Of a DNA stretch of 60,222 nucleotides, positions 16,856-25,634 are shown piece by piece. The stretch spans positions 1 through 60,222 of the forward strand of contig JACJNZ010000061.1 of assembly GCA_014695325.1 (NCBI GenBank), read 5' to 3'. Position 1 is the stretch's first letter. Each line of letters starts with the position of its first letter. Under the pieces are notes generated by a model that searched no databases, was not told the origin of the DNA, and was given only the letters and a program-made list of their open reading frames with translations. This DNA is from Cyanobacteria bacterium FACHB-502. Lineage in GTDB: Bacteria > Cyanobacteriota > Cyanobacteriia > Elainellales > Elainellaceae. A program made the position numbers and the translations under genes.

Positions 16856-18502
16856 ATGACTGAAATGACGACCGCCCAACTGCTGGTTCAATGTCTGGAA
16901 AACGAAGGCGTTGAATATGTGTTTGGGCTACCGGGTGAGGAGAATTTGCACGTTTTGCAGGCACTCAAGCAATCTTCGATTCAGTTCATCACGACCCGTC
17001 ACGAGCAGGGAGCTGCGTTTATGGCGGATGTCTATGGGCGGCTGACCGGAAAAGCAGGGGTATGCCTCTCGACGCTGGGACCGGGTGCGACGAATTTAAT
17101 GACGGGCGTGGCGGATGCAAACCTCGATCGCGCTCCCCTGGTGGCCATTACCGGACAGGTGGGAACCGATCGAATGCACATTGAATCTCACCAGTACCTC
17201 GATCTGGTGGCGATGTTTAGTCCGGTGACAAAATGGAATACCCAGATTGTGCGCCCCAGCATTACGCCGGAAGTGGTGCGTCGCGCCTTTAAGATTGCCC
17301 AAACCGAAAAACCGGGAGCGGTTCACATCGATCTGCCGGAAAACATTGCCGCCATGCCCGTAGATGGGAAACCGCTGCGCCCCGATTCGCGGGAAAAGGT
17401 CTACGCTTCGTTTAGTAGCATCGAACGGGCAGCCGCCGCGATCGATCAGGCAAAAAATCCGCTGATTCTGGTGGGAAATGGCGCAATTCGTGCCCATGCC
17501 AGCGAAGCATTAACTCGATTTGCCTCCGAACTCAATATTCCGGTTGCCAATACCTTTATGGGCAAAGGAGTGATTCCTTATCAACATCCGCTAGCACTTT
17601 GGTCAGTCGGACTTCAACAGCGCGATTATATTAATTGCGGCTTCGACTATACCGACCTGGTGATCTGCGTCGGCTACGATCTGGTGGAATATTCGCCCAA
17701 ACGCTGGAACCCCACAGGCAATACGCTGATCGTCCATATCGACATGAAGCCTGCTGAAGTAGACAGCAGCTATACTCCCCTGGCCGAGGTCGTGGGTGAT
17801 ATTTGCGATTCGCTCAATGAGATTGCGCGTCGGGTCGATCGCTCCCGCAAGCCTGCATCCTATGTGGCGGAACTCAAGGCAGACATCAAAGCAGACTACG
17901 AAGAACATGCCAAAGATGATGGATTTCCGATTAAACCGCAAAAGCTGATTTACGATCTGCGGCAGGTGATGGGACCCGAAGACATCGTTATTTCCGATGT
18001 GGGCGCCCATAAAATGTGGATGGCGCGACACTATCACTGCGATCGCCCCAATACCTGTATTATTTCCAACGGATTCGCCGCAATGGGCATCGCAATTCCG
18101 GGCGCAATTGCTGCTAAGCTCGTCGCACCCCAGCGCAAAATTGTTGCAGTTACCGGAGACGGCGGCTTTATGATGAACTGCCAGGAGCTAGAAACAGCAC
18201 TGCGGGTTGGTACACCCTTTGTCACCATTATCTTTAATGACGGCGGCTACGGCTTGATTGAGTGGAAGCAGCTTAACCAATTTGGCGAACCAGCTTTTGT
18301 TCACTTTGGCAATCCCGATTTTGTGAAGCTCGCCGAAAGCATGGAACTCAAAGGCTACCGCGTCGAGTCGAGCCTTGATTTTCTGCCGATGCTGAAAGAT
18401 GCCCTCGAACAAAATGTGCCCACCGTGATCGACGTGCCAATCGACTATCGGGAAAATCTGCGGTTCAGCAAGCGATCGGGCGATTTGACCTGCTCGATTT
18501 AG
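16856..18502 (+). CDS. 2-oxoglutarate decarboxylase (acetolactate-synthase-like, ThDP-dependent)
   Basis: This 548-residue ThDP enzyme has the acetolactate-synthase fold. The N-terminal PYR domain has the catalytic Glu in TTRHEQGAAFMADVYGRLTG, the middle domain follows, and the C-terminal PP domain has the GDGGFMMNCQELETAL ... FNDGGYGLIEW Mg/ThDP signature. Such genes are often labelled ilvB, but adjacency to succinate-semialdehyde dehydrogenase and the overall sequence point to the cyanobacterial 2-oxoglutarate decarboxylase, which makes succinic semialdehyde and CO2. The start follows AGGAGTAACTT. The two genes are evidently one operon. No regulatory (small) acetolactate synthase subunit is nearby, which also argues against a role in branched-chain amino acid synthesis. 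Confidence 0.87.
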   Translation: MTEMTTAQLLVQCLENEGVEYVFGLPGEENLHVLQALKQSSIQFITTRHEQGAAFMADVYGRLTGKAGVCLSTLGPGATNLMTGVADANLDRAPLVAITGQVGTDRMHIESHQYLDLVAMFSPVTKWNTQIVRPSITPEVVRRAFKIAQTEKPGAVHIDLPENIAAMPVDGKPLRPDSREKVYASFSSIERAAAAIDQAKNPLILVGNGAIRAHASEALTRFASELNIPVANTFMGKGVIPYQHPLALWSVGLQQRDYINCGFDYTDLVICVGYDLVEYSPKRWNPTGNTLIVHIDMKPAEVDSSYTPLAEVVGDICDSLNEIARRVDRSRKPASYVAELKADIKADYEEHAKDDGFPIKPQKLIYDLRQVMGPEDIVISDVGAHKMWMARHYHCDRPNTCIISNGFAAMGIAIPGAIAAKLVAPQRKIVAVTGDGGFMMNCQELETALRVGTPFVTIIFNDGGYGLIEWKQLNQFGEPAFVHFGNPDFVKLAESMELKGYRVESSLDFLPMLKDALEQNVPTVIDVPIDYRENLRFSKRSGDLTCSI

Positions 18503-18627
18503 CCATCAGGACTGTTTGAGAAACAATCGCTCTGAGCCGAACTGCCCCCTTAGAGGATCTCAGGTCGGCTCTGCTGCGGTTTGAGGTTTTGTAGCCCATC
18601 CTGGGGAGAACCTCGCTTTAAGGAATT

Positions 18628-18682
18628 CAAAGTCCCCAACTTTGGGAAATTTAGAGGGCAGTGTAGGCAATTCGCTACTTTT
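18628..18682 (+). repeat. Dispersed intergenic repeat, copy 1
   Basis: CAAAGTCCCCAACTTTGGGA, then AATTTAGAGGGC, AGTGTAGG and CTACTTTTCC. The same ordered blocks recur at 33686-33745 and in part at 37194-37240, which are unrelated genomic positions. The core AAAGT(C/T)CCC...GGG(G)AATTT is an imperfect palindrome. It lies directly upstream of the chosen start at 18704. Confidence 0.7.
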
Positions 18683-18703
18683 CCAAACATCCTCCTACTG
18701 CTG

Positions 18704-20851
18704 ATGGCTGATTTTGAACCACAAACGATCGTTTCCCTTGCCGCGGATGCCCTTGCTACAGAAGACTATGCAAAGGCGATCAATCTTTGCACTCAGGCAA
18801 TTGAGATTGATTCCGGTTTGCTGATGGCTTACTGGTATCTGGGGCTGGCGCAACTGCTGCAAGGCTCTGAACTAGAGGCTCAGGCAACGTGGATCTCGGC
18901 AATCACTGCAATCGATCTGCAAGAGGCGGATCAGGCAATCAATCAACTGCTTGGCATCCTGTTTGTGGAAGCAGAGCGACAGAGCGGCAAGCCCGATTTA
19001 CAGGAACGCATTTATACTCAGGCGCTGGAGATTTCGCCTGAACCGAGCGGCATTTATCTGGGTTTGGGTAGAGCGATCGCACTACAGGGCAGGCTCGACG
19101 AGGCGATCGAACTCTGGCAGCAGGCAGTCCAAGCGCGACCCGACTGGGCTGATCCCTATCTTGAATTGGCGCAGATCTGGCAGAAGTTGGGGCAGATTCC
19201 AGACGCGATCGAGGCATATCGTCATGCCCTGCAACTGCGATCGGAACGCGAAGACCTGTGGGAAATTCATTATAGGCTGGGACTTTGTTTGTCGCAGGCG
19301 GGGCAATGGCAGGAGGGGGTTCCTTCCACGTTGCACTCTGCGCTAATTGAGCAATTTCGCCAAACGGTTGAGCTGAATCCTAGATTTGCTCCTGCCTGGG
19401 GCGATCTGGGTGGAGCATTGCTGCAAGAGCGACAGTGGCAAGACGCGATCGATTGTTTTTTTGCTGCTGTTTGTCAGCACTCCGGGTTTGCTCAGCAATA
19501 CTGCGGCTGGGCGGCAACGCTTCCAACAAAACAGCTCCGCTCCCAGCGCAGCGCCCAATTCCTTCACCTGGTAAAAATCCAGGCTCCACAAGCCGAAATT
19601 CTCCAGTCTCTTCGATCGCTCCTCCCAGCTCCGCCAGTGCCTGCGTCTTCTGCTGCCTCTGTTCCTCTGGTTTGCTGCCCCACCGGATACTATGAAACGG
19701 CTCAGGCTGCAGTCAGAACGGGCGAAGTCTCAGAGTATAGCTCACTCGATCCGGCTGGCTTGCTGCCGCTCACCCCACCTCGATCGCTGGATGGTTCGGT
19801 TCACTGGAGCTTTCGCTTTGGCACTGCCGTACCTATGCCTGAAACGTTTGTGGTGCAGATTCCGCAGGGACAATTCTGGTTAAATGCCGATGAAAGCAGC
19901 AGTGCGATTTTAACCGCAGACAATAGACTGCTTGGAGATTTATCGCCTGAATTTCCGCTGCTCAGTCCCGGACATCCTGATAAACATCCCAATCGGCATT
20001 CTCTTTTGCAGCAGCCTTTGAATCAGCAGCAGCCTTTGAATCAAGATATTTCGCAAACGGTGTGCCATCTAGAGGGGACGATCGCAGTCCTGGCAGGACT
20101 CACGAATGGAATGTATTTTCACTGGATGTTTGATGTGCTGCCGCGATTGGATTTACTGCGTCGGAGCGGCATTGATTTCAGCGAGATTGATGGATTTGTG
20201 GTGAGTCATCACCTGCCTTTTCAGCGAGAAACGCTTCAGCTTTTGGGTGTGCCAGCCGCAAAAATTTTAGACCCTCAGCATTACGCTTATCTTCAAGCCG
20301 ATCGCCTGATTGTGCCTTCGTTTCCGGCGGTTCCTGCCTGGATGCCGCAATGGGCTTGTGAGTTTTTGCGATCGTTGTTTTTGCCAGCGTTTTTGCGATC
20401 GAATGATCAAAAGAATTCTCCTCAGAGTCATCGGCTTTATATTAGTCGCCGTTTAACTGAGAGTCGGAGAGTAATCAACGAAGCAGAAATCATTGAGTTT
20501 TTAAGACAGTTCGGCTTTCAAATCGTCACGCTTGAATCTCTCTCGGTTCTGGAGCAAGCGGCTTTATTAGCCAATGCAGAAGTTGTCATCTCTCCGCATG
20601 GTGGTGGACTCACCAATCTTGTTTTCTGCCGTCCCGAAACAAAGGTGATCGAATTCTTTTCACCGAAGTATGTCTATCCCTGTTACTGGCTGATCAGCAA
20701 TGCCGTTAACCTGGAATATTACTATCTGCTGGGTAAAATCTCTGAGGGTGAGTTTTTGCATCAGCTATTTTATCCAAATCCTCGGTTAGAAGATATTGTG
20801 GTGGATTTAGATGAGCTAAAACAACTGCTGTGTCAGGCTGAGATTTTTTAA
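18704..20851 (+). CDS. TPR protein with GT61 (DUF563) glycosyltransferase domain
   Basis: I chose the ATG at 18704 (715 residues). The reading frame is open back to 18581, but that part is the dispersed repeat. Residues 1-330 carry TPR repeats (IYLGLGRAIALQGRLDEAIE, PYLELAQIWQKLGQIPDAIE). The C-terminal domain (about 458-690) matches GT61/DUF563: GMYFHWMFDVLPRLDLL, RLYISRRLTESRRVINEAEI and SPHGGGLTNLVFC. GT61 members transfer xylose, GlcNAc or related sugars onto glycans. The start region AYWYLGLAQLLQGSELEAQ closely resembles the GT41 protein at 5935, so the two share an N-terminal substrate-recognition module. Transcription runs convergently into ureC, with 31 bases between the stops. Confidence 0.83.
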   Translation: MADFEPQTIVSLAADALATEDYAKAINLCTQAIEIDSGLLMAYWYLGLAQLLQGSELEAQATWISAITAIDLQEADQAINQLLGILFVEAERQSGKPDLQERIYTQALEISPEPSGIYLGLGRAIALQGRLDEAIELWQQAVQARPDWADPYLELAQIWQKLGQIPDAIEAYRHALQLRSEREDLWEIHYRLGLCLSQAGQWQEGVPSTLHSALIEQFRQTVELNPRFAPAWGDLGGALLQERQWQDAIDCFFAAVCQHSGFAQQYCGWAATLPTKQLRSQRSAQFLHLVKIQAPQAEILQSLRSLLPAPPVPASSAASVPLVCCPTGYYETAQAAVRTGEVSEYSSLDPAGLLPLTPPRSLDGSVHWSFRFGTAVPMPETFVVQIPQGQFWLNADESSSAILTADNRLLGDLSPEFPLLSPGHPDKHPNRHSLLQQPLNQQQPLNQDISQTVCHLEGTIAVLAGLTNGMYFHWMFDVLPRLDLLRRSGIDFSEIDGFVVSHHLPFQRETLQLLGVPAAKILDPQHYAYLQADRLIVPSFPAVPAWMPQWACEFLRSLFLPAFLRSNDQKNSPQSHRLYISRRLTESRRVINEAEIIEFLRQFGFQIVTLESLSVLEQAALLANAEVVISPHGGGLTNLVFCRPETKVIEFFSPKYVYPCYWLISNAVNLEYYYLLGKISEGEFLHQLFYPNPRLEDIVVDLDELKQLLCQAEIF

Positions 20852-20882
20852 TCTACTAATCTATAATTCATTTTGATTGTGC

Positions 20883-22592
20883 TTAGAACAGAAAATATCG
20901 CTGCGCCATTGGTAGCACGGTCGCAGGCTCACAAGTCAGCAGTTCTCCGTCGGCGCGAACTTCGTAGGTTTCAGGATCAACTTCCATTTGGGGCATCGCG
21001 TCGTTGAGCTTCATATCGCGTTTAGTAAGCTGCCGAATCTCGGACACTGCCACGACCGGACGCTGAAGCTTGAGCCGATCGCCAATCTCCCGTTTCAGAG
21101 CTGCCTGAGACACAAACGTGAGCGAAGTCGCGTGTCTGGCTCCACCGAAGCTGGCGAACATGGGGCGCATGTGGACGGGCTGTGGGGTGGGAATGCTAGC
21201 GTTGGCATCGCCCATTTGTGCCCAGGCAATCATGCCGCCTTTCAGCACCAGTTCTGGCTTGACGCCGAAGAGTCCCGGTCGCCAGAGGCAGAGGTCGGCA
21301 ATTTTGCCCACTTCGATCGAACCGACATAGTTGGCAATGCCGTGAGTGATCGCCGGGTTGATCGTGTACTTTGCCACGTATCGCTTGGCGCGGGTATTGT
21401 CGTTGCGATCGCTATCTCCGGTTAAACTGCCGCGCTGGTCTTTCATTTTGTGCGCTGTCTGCCAAGTGCGAATGATCACTTCCCCGATCCGTCCCATCGC
21501 CTGCGAGTCGGAAGAGAGCATACTAAACGCGCCCAAATCGTGCAAAATATCCTCGGCGGCGATCGTCTCCCGGCGAATTCGGGATTCGGCAAAGGCTACA
21601 TCTTCGGGAATACTGCGATCGAGGTGGTGGCAGACCATCAGCATATCCAGGTGTTCTTCGAGCGTGTTGACCGTGTAGGGACGGGTAGGATTCGTGGAAG
21701 AGGGCAACACGTTCGCTTCGCCGCACACTTTGATGATGTCCGGTGCATGTCCGCCGCCTGCGCCCTCGGTGTGATAGGTGTGAATGCAGCGTCCTTTGAA
21801 TGCCGCGATCGTATCTTCGACAAATCCGGCTTCGTTGAGTGTGTCGGTGTGGATGGCAACCTGCACATCGTAGTCTTCTGCAACCGAAAGACAGGTATCG
21901 ATCGTGGCGGGAGTTGTGCCCCAGTCTTCGTGCAGCTTTAAGCCGATCGCCCCGGCTTCCACCTGTTCTTCGAGTGCGTCGGGTTGGGAAGCGTTCCCTT
22001 TGCCCAGAAACCCCAGATTCATGGGAAACGCATCAGCAGCCTGAAGCATCCGGTAAATATTCCAGGGTCCGGGAGTGCAGGTCGTAGCATTTGTGCCTGC
22101 GGCGGGCCCGGTTCCGCCTCCGATCATCGTGGTAATCCCAGATGCAATGGCAACTTCAATCTGCTGCGGACAGATAAAGTGAATGTGTGTATCAATCCCG
22201 CCTGCGGTCAGGATCATGCCTTCTCCGGCAATCGCTTCTGTTCCCGGACCAATGATGATATCTACATTGTCCTGAATGTAGGGGTTCCCCGCTTTGCCGA
22301 TCGCCGCAATTTTGCCGTCTTTGATGCCAATATCCGCTTTGACAATGCCCCACCAGTCGAGAATCAGCGCATTGGTAATCACCGCATCGACCGCCCCATT
22401 CTCATTACTGATCGGCGACTGTCCCATGCCATCCCGAATCACTTTGCCGCCGCCAAATTTCACTTCATCGCCATAGGTTGTAAAATCCTGCTCGACTTCA
22501 ATAATCAGATTCGTATCCGCCAGCCGCACCCGATCGCCCACGGTGGGACCAAAGGTTTCAGCATAGGCACGACGATTCATTCTGTAGCTCAT
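20883..22592 (-). CDS. ureC: Urease alpha (catalytic) subunit
   Basis: At 569 residues this is the usual length. Urease hydrolyses urea to ammonia and carbamate. The nickel ligands are visible in [13 protein letters not shown], the carbamylated Lys in GLKLHEDWG (about residue 217), further ligands in [10 protein letters not shown] and [13 protein letters not shown], and the flap His in [16 protein letters not shown]. The N-terminus [20 protein letters not shown] and C-terminus are complete. ureB is not adjacent but starts 2970 bases upstream on the same strand, past two glutathione-transferase-like genes and a Coq4-like gene. ureA and the accessory genes are outside the window. Confidence 0.98.
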   Translation of the reverse strand: MSYRMNRRAYAETFGPTVGDRVRLADTNLIIEVEQDFTTYGDEVKFGGGKVIRDGMGQSPISNENGAVDAVITNALILDWWGIVKADIGIKDGKIAAIGKAGNPYIQDNVDIIIGPGTEAIAGEGMILTAGGIDTHIHFICPQQIEVAIASGITTMIGGGTGPAAGTNATTCTPGPWNIYRMLQAADAFPMNLGFLGKGNASQPDALEEQVEAGAIGLKLHEDWGTTPATIDTCLSVAEDYDVQVAIHTDTLNEAGFVEDTIAAFKGRCIHTYHTEGAGGGHAPDIIKVCGEANVLPSSTNPTRPYTVNTLEEHLDMLMVCHHLDRSIPEDVAFAESRIRRETIAAEDILHDLGAFSMLSSDSQAMGRIGEVIIRTWQTAHKMKDQRGSLTGDSDRNDNTRAKRYVAKYTINPAITHGIANYVGSIEVGKIADLCLWRPGLFGVKPELVLKGGMIAWAQMGDANASIPTPQPVHMRPMFASFGGARHATSLTFVSQAALKREIGDRLKLQRPVVAVSEIRQLTKRDMKLNDAMPQMEVDPETYEVRADGELLTCEPATVLPMAQRYFLF

Positions 22593-22971
22593 AAGCCTCT
22601 CTCGCAGGAATTAGACAAAGAAGTGGTGGTTCAATCGGATTTCCAGAGCCTTTACTTGATTGTGAAGCGTACCACGCTGGTTCGTTGAACGGCAGTGAAG
22701 CCGCTAAAAAATTAAGGTTTGAAGCGATCGAATTATAGTTTGTTAGATTCCTGAATAAAACTTAAGAGAAGCTTAATGATATGAGTTTGGCGATCGAAAT
22801 AATCAGTTTTGCAAAGCTTCATAAGACAGGTTGGCGCAGTCAGTCGGTTAGGACTGTGCGGGGAAGTTGTTTGTTAGACAGAAGTCTGTCAGACACAAAA
22901 TAGCCACAAAAGCTGAATTAGCTATCATCGTGGTGTAGCGTTATGATGTGATGCAGATTTTCGGGGGATTG
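22593..22971. other. Intergenic region between divergent ureC and GST-like gene
   Basis: About 380 bases hold the promoters of two divergent genes. I searched for the NtcA signature GTA-N8-TAC and did not find it here. No RNA gene was seen. Confidence 0.45.
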
Positions 22972-23751
22972 ATGGAATTTACGTCTCGGTTAATCACATT
23001 TCGCATCAGTCATTACTGCGAGAAGGTTCGATGGGCATTGGATCGCATCAGTTTTCCCTACGTCGAAGAGTGCCATTTGCCACTGCTGCATCGGCTGAAA
23101 ACAACTCCGCTTGGTGGGAGCAGTGTTCCTGTTCTCGTGACGAAAGCTGAGATATTGAAAGATTCAGCAGACATCTTAAAACACCTAGAAACAGTAGCAC
23201 CCCCTCATCTAAAACTGTATCCAGATTTACCCGTGCTGCGGCAGGAAGTTCAAGCGTTAGAAGCGGAATTTAATCTCAAACTGGGTGTTTTAACAAGACA
23301 GTGGGGGTACTTCTATGCGCTGCAAAATCAAAGTGTGATGAAAGAACTTTGGTGCGAAGGAGTACCGACCTGGGAGAAATTACTGTTTCCTATCATGTTT
23401 CCCTTGACGTGCCGTTTAATTCATTCCAGCTATAACGTTCATCGTGACAGTGCATCTGCTGCCTATCGTCAAATTCAACGGATATTTGAAAGGGTGAGCG
23501 ATCGTCTTTCAGATGGGCGGAGATATCTAGTGGGAGATTGCTTTTCGGCAGCAGATTTGGCATTTGCTAGTTTATCGGCTCCAAGCGTGGTTCCCCCTCA
23601 GTATGGTGGATGCTTTCCTGAACTAAACCAACTTCCCGATGAAATGGTGGAACAAATTCAAATCCTGCGGGAAACAATCGCAGGCAAATATGCTTTGCGC
23701 CTTTATGAAGAGGAGCGGTGTCCGGTTCAGGAGAAACTGATTACCCCTTAG
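22972..23751 (+). CDS. Glutathione S-transferase-like protein
   Basis: This is about 259 residues from the ATG at 22972. A GTG and another ATG lie 8 and 7 codons further upstream but are less well placed. The N-terminal thioredoxin-like domain has the motif ISHYCEKVRWALD, where the usual active-site Cys/Ser position is occupied in the SxYCxK context. It is followed by GSSVPVLVTKAEILKDSADI, the cis-Pro and the glutathione-binding Asp-Ser. The helical C-terminal domain contains YLVGDCFSAADLAFASLSAP, with the conserved capping Asp. The substrate is unknown. Its stop overlaps that of the convergent GST at 23748 by four bases. Confidence 0.83.
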   Translation: MEFTSRLITFRISHYCEKVRWALDRISFPYVEECHLPLLHRLKTTPLGGSSVPVLVTKAEILKDSADILKHLETVAPPHLKLYPDLPVLRQEVQALEAEFNLKLGVLTRQWGYFYALQNQSVMKELWCEGVPTWEKLLFPIMFPLTCRLIHSSYNVHRDSASAAYRQIQRIFERVSDRLSDGRRYLVGDCFSAADLAFASLSAPSVVPPQYGGCFPELNQLPDEMVEQIQILRETIAGKYALRLYEEERCPVQEKLITP

Positions 23752-24371
23752 GCGGAACTGCTTTGCATTGCCTCATCCGTGATCTCAATATAATTCGGCT
23801 GGCTTTTAACCCGATCGATCCACTGCAAAATTCCCGGAAAGCTGCTCAAGTCAAAATTACCTTCGTGAGCAACGTGAGTGTAGGCAAAGAGGGCAATGTC
23901 AGCGATCGTATAGCGATCGTTCACCAGAAATGGATGGTCCTTAAGTCGCTGTTCCATGACGCCTAGAGCCGCGTAGCCGGGAGCCTGTTTTTCGGCGAGG
24001 GCTTGCTTTTTCGTTTCTGCCATGTCGTGCTGCAGCCAGAAGCGAGACGTAGCGATAAACGGTTCATGGCTATACTGCTCAAAAAAGAGCCACTGCATAA
24101 CTCTGGCATGTTCGAGGGGGGAAAGCGGCAAGAAATCAGTGCCCTGACTGAGATAAATCAAAATCGCGTTCGACTCCGACAGAAACTCTCCAGGCGTAAT
24201 TTCTAGCACCGGAATGCGTCCGTTGGGATTTTTTGCCAGAAATTCGGGCGTGCGGGTTTCACTTTTGAGGACATCCAGCAGAATCAGCTCAAACGAAATG
24301 CCAAGCTGAGTGAGCAGCAATCGCACTTTGTAGCCGTTGCCAGAAGGTAGAAAATCATAAAGCTTGTACAT
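23748..24371 (-). CDS. Glutathione S-transferase family protein
   Basis: This 207-residue protein opens MYKLYDFLPSGNGYKVRLLL, the N-terminal glutathione-binding site. It continues with NPNGRIPVLEI, carrying the cis-Pro, and LSESNAILIYLSQG, carrying the Glu-Ser that holds the glutathione gamma-glutamyl group. The C-terminal domain ends with the capping-box helix VNDRYTIADIALFAYTHVA. It probably acts in cytoplasmic detoxification. It is unlike the neighbouring GST at 22972, so the pair is not a recent tandem duplication. The gene lies between ureC and the Coq4-like gene on the same strand. Confidence 0.88.
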   Translation of the reverse strand: MYKLYDFLPSGNGYKVRLLLTQLGISFELILLDVLKSETRTPEFLAKNPNGRIPVLEITPGEFLSESNAILIYLSQGTDFLPLSPLEHARVMQWLFFEQYSHEPFIATSRFWLQHDMAETKKQALAEKQAPGYAALGVMEQRLKDHPFLVNDRYTIADIALFAYTHVAHEGNFDLSSFPGILQWIDRVKSQPNYIEITDEAMQSSSA

Positions 24372-24501
24372 TCACGTTTTTCCCTGGCGATATTTTGTAT
24401 CAGCGTTTCAAAGTCCCTCCCGCTGCTTTAGAGCGGTAAGCGACCTATGGGGGATCCAGGGGGCAGTTCAGAGGTCGCAACCCTGGCTTCCCCGACACTC
24501 A

Positions 24502-25176
24502 CTAAGGCACATAAACCGCCATCGGCTCCACATTCAATTCCGATCGCCACTGCGCCAACGGCTTTTCCCACTGTTCTTCCCATCTTTGAGCCAGCATTGG
24601 CTTTGCTTTTGCGCCCATTCGATAACCGATCGCCATTTGCTCTAAAAACCTGCCCATCTGCTCCGGAGTATTAAAAAGGGTTTGCAGCAGTCCTCCGGCA
24701 ACAAAAATTGCGGCGATCGGGCGACGGATTTGAGCCAGTTCAAAGGCTTTAAGTGAAAGTTCGCCGATCGGATCAGTTGAAAATCCACCGAGAATGTGCC
24801 AGATGTCGTGAGTTTGGCGAACACGCATGAAAAAGTAGTTAATGTCACTATTCACGGTTTCTTTGCGATAAAACTCTGCGTCAAAGCCTGAATCGGTCAG
24901 GTATTTGGCGTAAGCGTAGCCCAAGGAATCAGGCGGCAGTTGCAGCAGGGCTTGCAGATCGGGCGAAGGAGCAAGATAACGCTCTGCAAATAACTCCGCG
25001 ACACCCGGCTGAGACTTGACGAAATCCACGGCAAGCTGAGTCGCTTTGATATTTTTTAAGCCATCCTCAACGTCATAGACCGAATCCGTGTTGCCCGGAT
25101 CGCGCAGCAAACTGGCTACCCCTTTAAGTGTTGAGAGCCAGTCCACTTGCAGCTTATTCAAGTCCTTCAGCTTCAT
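24502..25176 (-). CDS. Coq4-family protein
   Basis: This 224-residue protein carries the Coq4 metal-binding signature H-D-x-x-H-x11-E exactly: HDIWH, eleven residues, then E (in RQTHDIWHILGGFSTDPIGE). Coq4 in eukaryotes is needed for ubiquinone biosynthesis and binds zinc. Cyanobacteria make plastoquinone and no ubiquinone, so the role here is open: perhaps a quinone-pathway or lipid-binding function. It follows ureB with only 14 bases between stop and start, so the two are co-transcribed, an unexpected pairing. There are no signal peptide or membrane segments. Confidence 0.85.
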   Translation of the reverse strand: MKLKDLNKLQVDWLSTLKGVASLLRDPGNTDSVYDVEDGLKNIKATQLAVDFVKSQPGVAELFAERYLAPSPDLQALLQLPPDSLGYAYAKYLTDSGFDAEFYRKETVNSDINYFFMRVRQTHDIWHILGGFSTDPIGELSLKAFELAQIRRPIAAIFVAGGLLQTLFNTPEQMGRFLEQMAIGYRMGAKAKPMLAQRWEEQWEKPLAQWRSELNVEPMAVYVP

Positions 25177-25190
25177 ATCGCCTAATCCTT

Positions 25191-25562
25191 CTACTTTTTC
25201 TTTTTCTTATCTTTTTTATGCTTTGCTTCTTTGTGCTTAGATTCCGGCTTTTCCCCATCTAATGCACCGTTCACTAATCCATTAAACCCATAAACCTGAC
25301 GACTGCCCACAAACGGAACCAGCGTAACTTCTCGCTCGTCTCCCGGTTCAAACCGCACTGCCGTTCCCGCTGGAATATCGAGCCGCATTCCCTTTGCTTG
25401 CTCTCGATCGAAGGATAAAGCCTGATTGACCTCATAAAAATGAAAGTGAGAGCCAACTTGAATCGGCCGATCGCCCGTATTCGCAACCGTGAGCCTAACC
25501 GTGGGACGATCGGCATTCAGTTCAATTTCGCCTGCTTCGGTGAGAATTTCGCCGGGAATCAT
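25191..25562 (-). CDS. ureB: Urease beta subunit with a Lys-rich tail
   Basis: This 123-residue protein begins [20 protein letters not shown] and contains [20 protein letters not shown] and [20 protein letters not shown], diagnostic of the urease beta chain. The beta chain forms part of the urease trimer with UreA and UreC. The family normally ends near residue 105. Here a tail of about 17 residues ([17 protein letters not shown]) is added, almost all Lys and His. The tail is encoded by a low-complexity A-rich segment (25191-25250). The gene is linked to coq4, not to ureC. Confidence 0.96.
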   Translation of the reverse strand: MIPGEILTEAGEIELNADRPTVRLTVANTGDRPIQVGSHFHFYEVNQALSFDREQAKGMRLDIPAGTAVRFEPGDEREVTLVPFVGSRQVYGFNGLVNGALDGEKPESKHKEAKHKKDKKKKK

Positions 25563-25634
25563 GATAAATCATCTGTAACAATGACTGAATCCTAGCCCAA
25601 CTCACTCGTGCTGCTGGGTTCCATTTATAGTTTG

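Noticed and set aside
16856-18502. Annotation as acetolactate synthase (ilvB)
   Set aside because: The neighbour is succinate-semialdehyde dehydrogenase, no small subunit is nearby, and the pair matches the known decarboxylase operon.
18533-18571. Inverted repeat GAGCCGA / TCGGCTC after the decarboxylase gene
   Set aside because: The stem is short, the loop about 25 bases, and there is no T tract, so I do not call it a terminator.
22593-22947. NtcA control of urease at the ureC promoter
   Set aside because: No GTA-N8-TAC site was found in this interval on reading both strands.
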